Source of the DNA: Bacteroidales bacterium | GTDB lineage: Bacteria > Bacteroidota > Bacteroidia > Bacteroidales > UBA932 | NCBI GenBank assembly: GCA_017442315.1 | Contig: JAFRZX010000052.1 | Span: forward strand, 1 to 64,000 | Length of the DNA stretch: 64,000 nucleotides | Direction: 5' to 3' | In this document: positions 62,914-64,000 of the stretch, piece after piece | Numbering within the stretch: position 1 is the first letter of the stretch | Layout of the letters: every line of letters starts with the position of its first letter | Notes under the pieces: generated by a model | Seen by the model: the letters and a program-made list of their open reading frames with translations, nothing else | The model's database searches: none | What the model was told of the DNA's origin: nothing | Made by a program: the position numbers and the translations under genes

Positions 62914-64000
62914 ATGAACAAATCAATCAAAACAAGGCTCATAGTGATGAATATCCTCCAATGGGCCGTATGGGGATCATACCTCACATCCATGGGAAGC
63001 TATCTGGCTTCAGTCGGATTAGCCACACGAATAGGCATTTTCTATTCAATGCAAGGTATCGTATCCATCTTCATGCCAACCCTGATGGGTATAGTAGCCG
63101 ATAAGTTCATACCAGCACAGAAGCTCCTGGGCATATGTCACGGAATAGCCGGTGCAGCTATGTTAGGAGCCGGATTTTATGGCATGACAGCCGGCAGCGA
63201 AGTAGAATTCGGCATCCTCTTCAGCCTGTACGCCCTAAGCGTCGCTTTCTACATGCCGACTATCGCCTTATCCAACTCTGTAGCATACAAGATTCTGGAA
63301 CAGAACAATTATGACACAGTAAAGGACTTTCCTCCTATCCGCGTATTCGGAACCATCGGATTCATCTGTGCCCAGCTTCTGGTCAACTTCGTAAAGAACG
63401 CTAACGGCATCCAGATACAGCACACTTCAGAGCAGTTCCTGGTTTCCGGAATAATCGGTCTGATCATGTTCGTTTACTGCTTTACACTTCCGGAATGCCC
63501 TTGCAGCACGACTTCCGGAGCAGGACAGAGCTTGAGCGAACGTTTCGGTCTGAATGCATTTTCTCTATTCAAGGATAGACAGATGGCTATTTTCTTCATC
63601 TTCTCTATGCTTCTCGGTGTAGCACTTCAGATAACAAACGGTTTTGCAAATCCATTCATCTCGCATTTTTCTGATGTTCCGGCATTCGAGCACACATGGG
63701 GAGCACGTAATGCAAATGCCCTTATATCCATATCTCAGGTATCTGAAACTCTTGGCATTCTCCTGATACCCGTTGCAATGAAACTGTTCGGAATAAAGAA
63801 GGTAATGCTCATAGCCATGTTCGCATGGGTATTCAGATTCGGTCTTTTCGGAGCAGGTGACACTGGCACAGGAGTATGGATGCTCATACTTTCAATGCTC
63901 GTATACGGAGTTGCATTCGATTTCTTCAACATTTCAGGTTCACTATATGTAAACCAGAGGACAACATCAAAAATTCAGAACAGTGCACAAGGTCTGTTCA
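62914..64000 (+). CDS. Nucleoside-type MFS symporter, partial at window end
   Basis: The frame opens at an ATG at 62914 and continues past the window edge, giving at least 362 residues. It has about nine hydrophobic segments so far, beginning RLIVMNILQWAVWGSYLTS. This start and PTLMGIVADKFIPAQKLLG are typical of the NupG-type nucleoside:H+ symporter family within the MFS. It should import nucleosides. The C-terminus is not visible. Confidence 0.85.
   Translation, partial: MNKSIKTRLIVMNILQWAVWGSYLTSMGSYLASVGLATRIGIFYSMQGIVSIFMPTLMGIVADKFIPAQKLLGICHGIAGAAMLGAGFYGMTAGSEVEFGILFSLYALSVAFYMPTIALSNSVAYKILEQNNYDTVKDFPPIRVFGTIGFICAQLLVNFVKNANGIQIQHTSEQFLVSGIIGLIMFVYCFTLPECPCSTTSGAGQSLSERFGLNAFSLFKDRQMAIFFIFSMLLGVALQITNGFANPFISHFSDVPAFEHTWGARNANALISISQVSETLGILLIPVAMKLFGIKKVMLIAMFAWVFRFGLFGAGDTGTGVWMLILSMLVYGVAFDFFNISGSLYVNQRTTSKIQNSAQGLF

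Overview
The window looks like a chromosomal segment of an anaerobic gut-type member of the order Bacteroidales. The reasons are many promoters of the Bacteroidetes TAnnTTTG type, an Rnf electron-transport operon, desulfoferrodoxin, a C69 dipeptidase, Bacteroidetes-style UmuDC and GH78 genes, and few Shine-Dalgarno-like sites. I saw no rRNA, tRNA or CRISPR array. Genus cannot be fixed from the sequence alone.

Layout. (1) 1-9.2 kb, minus strand: an AT-rich defence island. It holds an XRE regulator, a BcgI-like fused nuclease/methyltransferase with its specificity subunit, a TIR protein broken by an in-frame TGA, an OLD-type ATPase/TOPRIM nuclease, a GIY-YIG protein, a TIGR02391 (Ymh) protein and an AlbA_2 protein cut by the window edge. 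(2) 9.4-15.6 kb, minus: the ilvD-ilvB-ilvN-ilvC-ilvE operon, preceded by a 39-residue leader peptide rich in Ile and Leu, a terminator and a competing pairing. Together these form a readable attenuator. (3) 15.7-24.2 kb: C69 dipeptidase, NfeD-type protease, carAB and a Ca/Na antiporter. (4) 24.2-33.4 kb: an accessory region with a helicase carrying an embedded nuclease-like domain, four unrecognised genes, remnants of a mobilizable element (coiled-coil Mob-like protein, excisionase-like HTH, broken integrase) and an AAA ATPase gene bounded by related inverted repeats. (5) 33.4-39.8 kb: MutT, a NifX-like protein, an AlaX-like editing protein, desulfoferrodoxin, then umuDC. A GH78 rhamnosidase gene lies between two perfect 102-bp copies of the umuD promoter and 5' end. 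(6) 39.8-52 kb, minus: rnfBCDGEA with rseC, a DUF3108 protein, dnaB, a zinc-ribbon protein, a Nif3 protein, MerR and two M23 peptidases. (7) 52-64 kb: alaS, an lptG-fmt gene fusion, thiamine pyrophosphokinase, ilvA with a second ilvE, a second LptF/G permease with tgt, and a nucleoside-type MFS transporter cut by the window end.

How the genes work together. IlvA (58 kb) supplies 2-oxobutanoate to the IlvBN-C-D-E pathway (9-15 kb), giving isoleucine as well as valine. The window carries both LptF/G-type permeases, and two paralogous branched-chain aminotransferases. The most notable observations are the ilv attenuator, the lptG-fmt fusion, the nonsense codon just before the predicted TIR catalytic glutamate, the 102-bp repeats around the rhamnosidase, and the helicase-led cluster of unknown genes.
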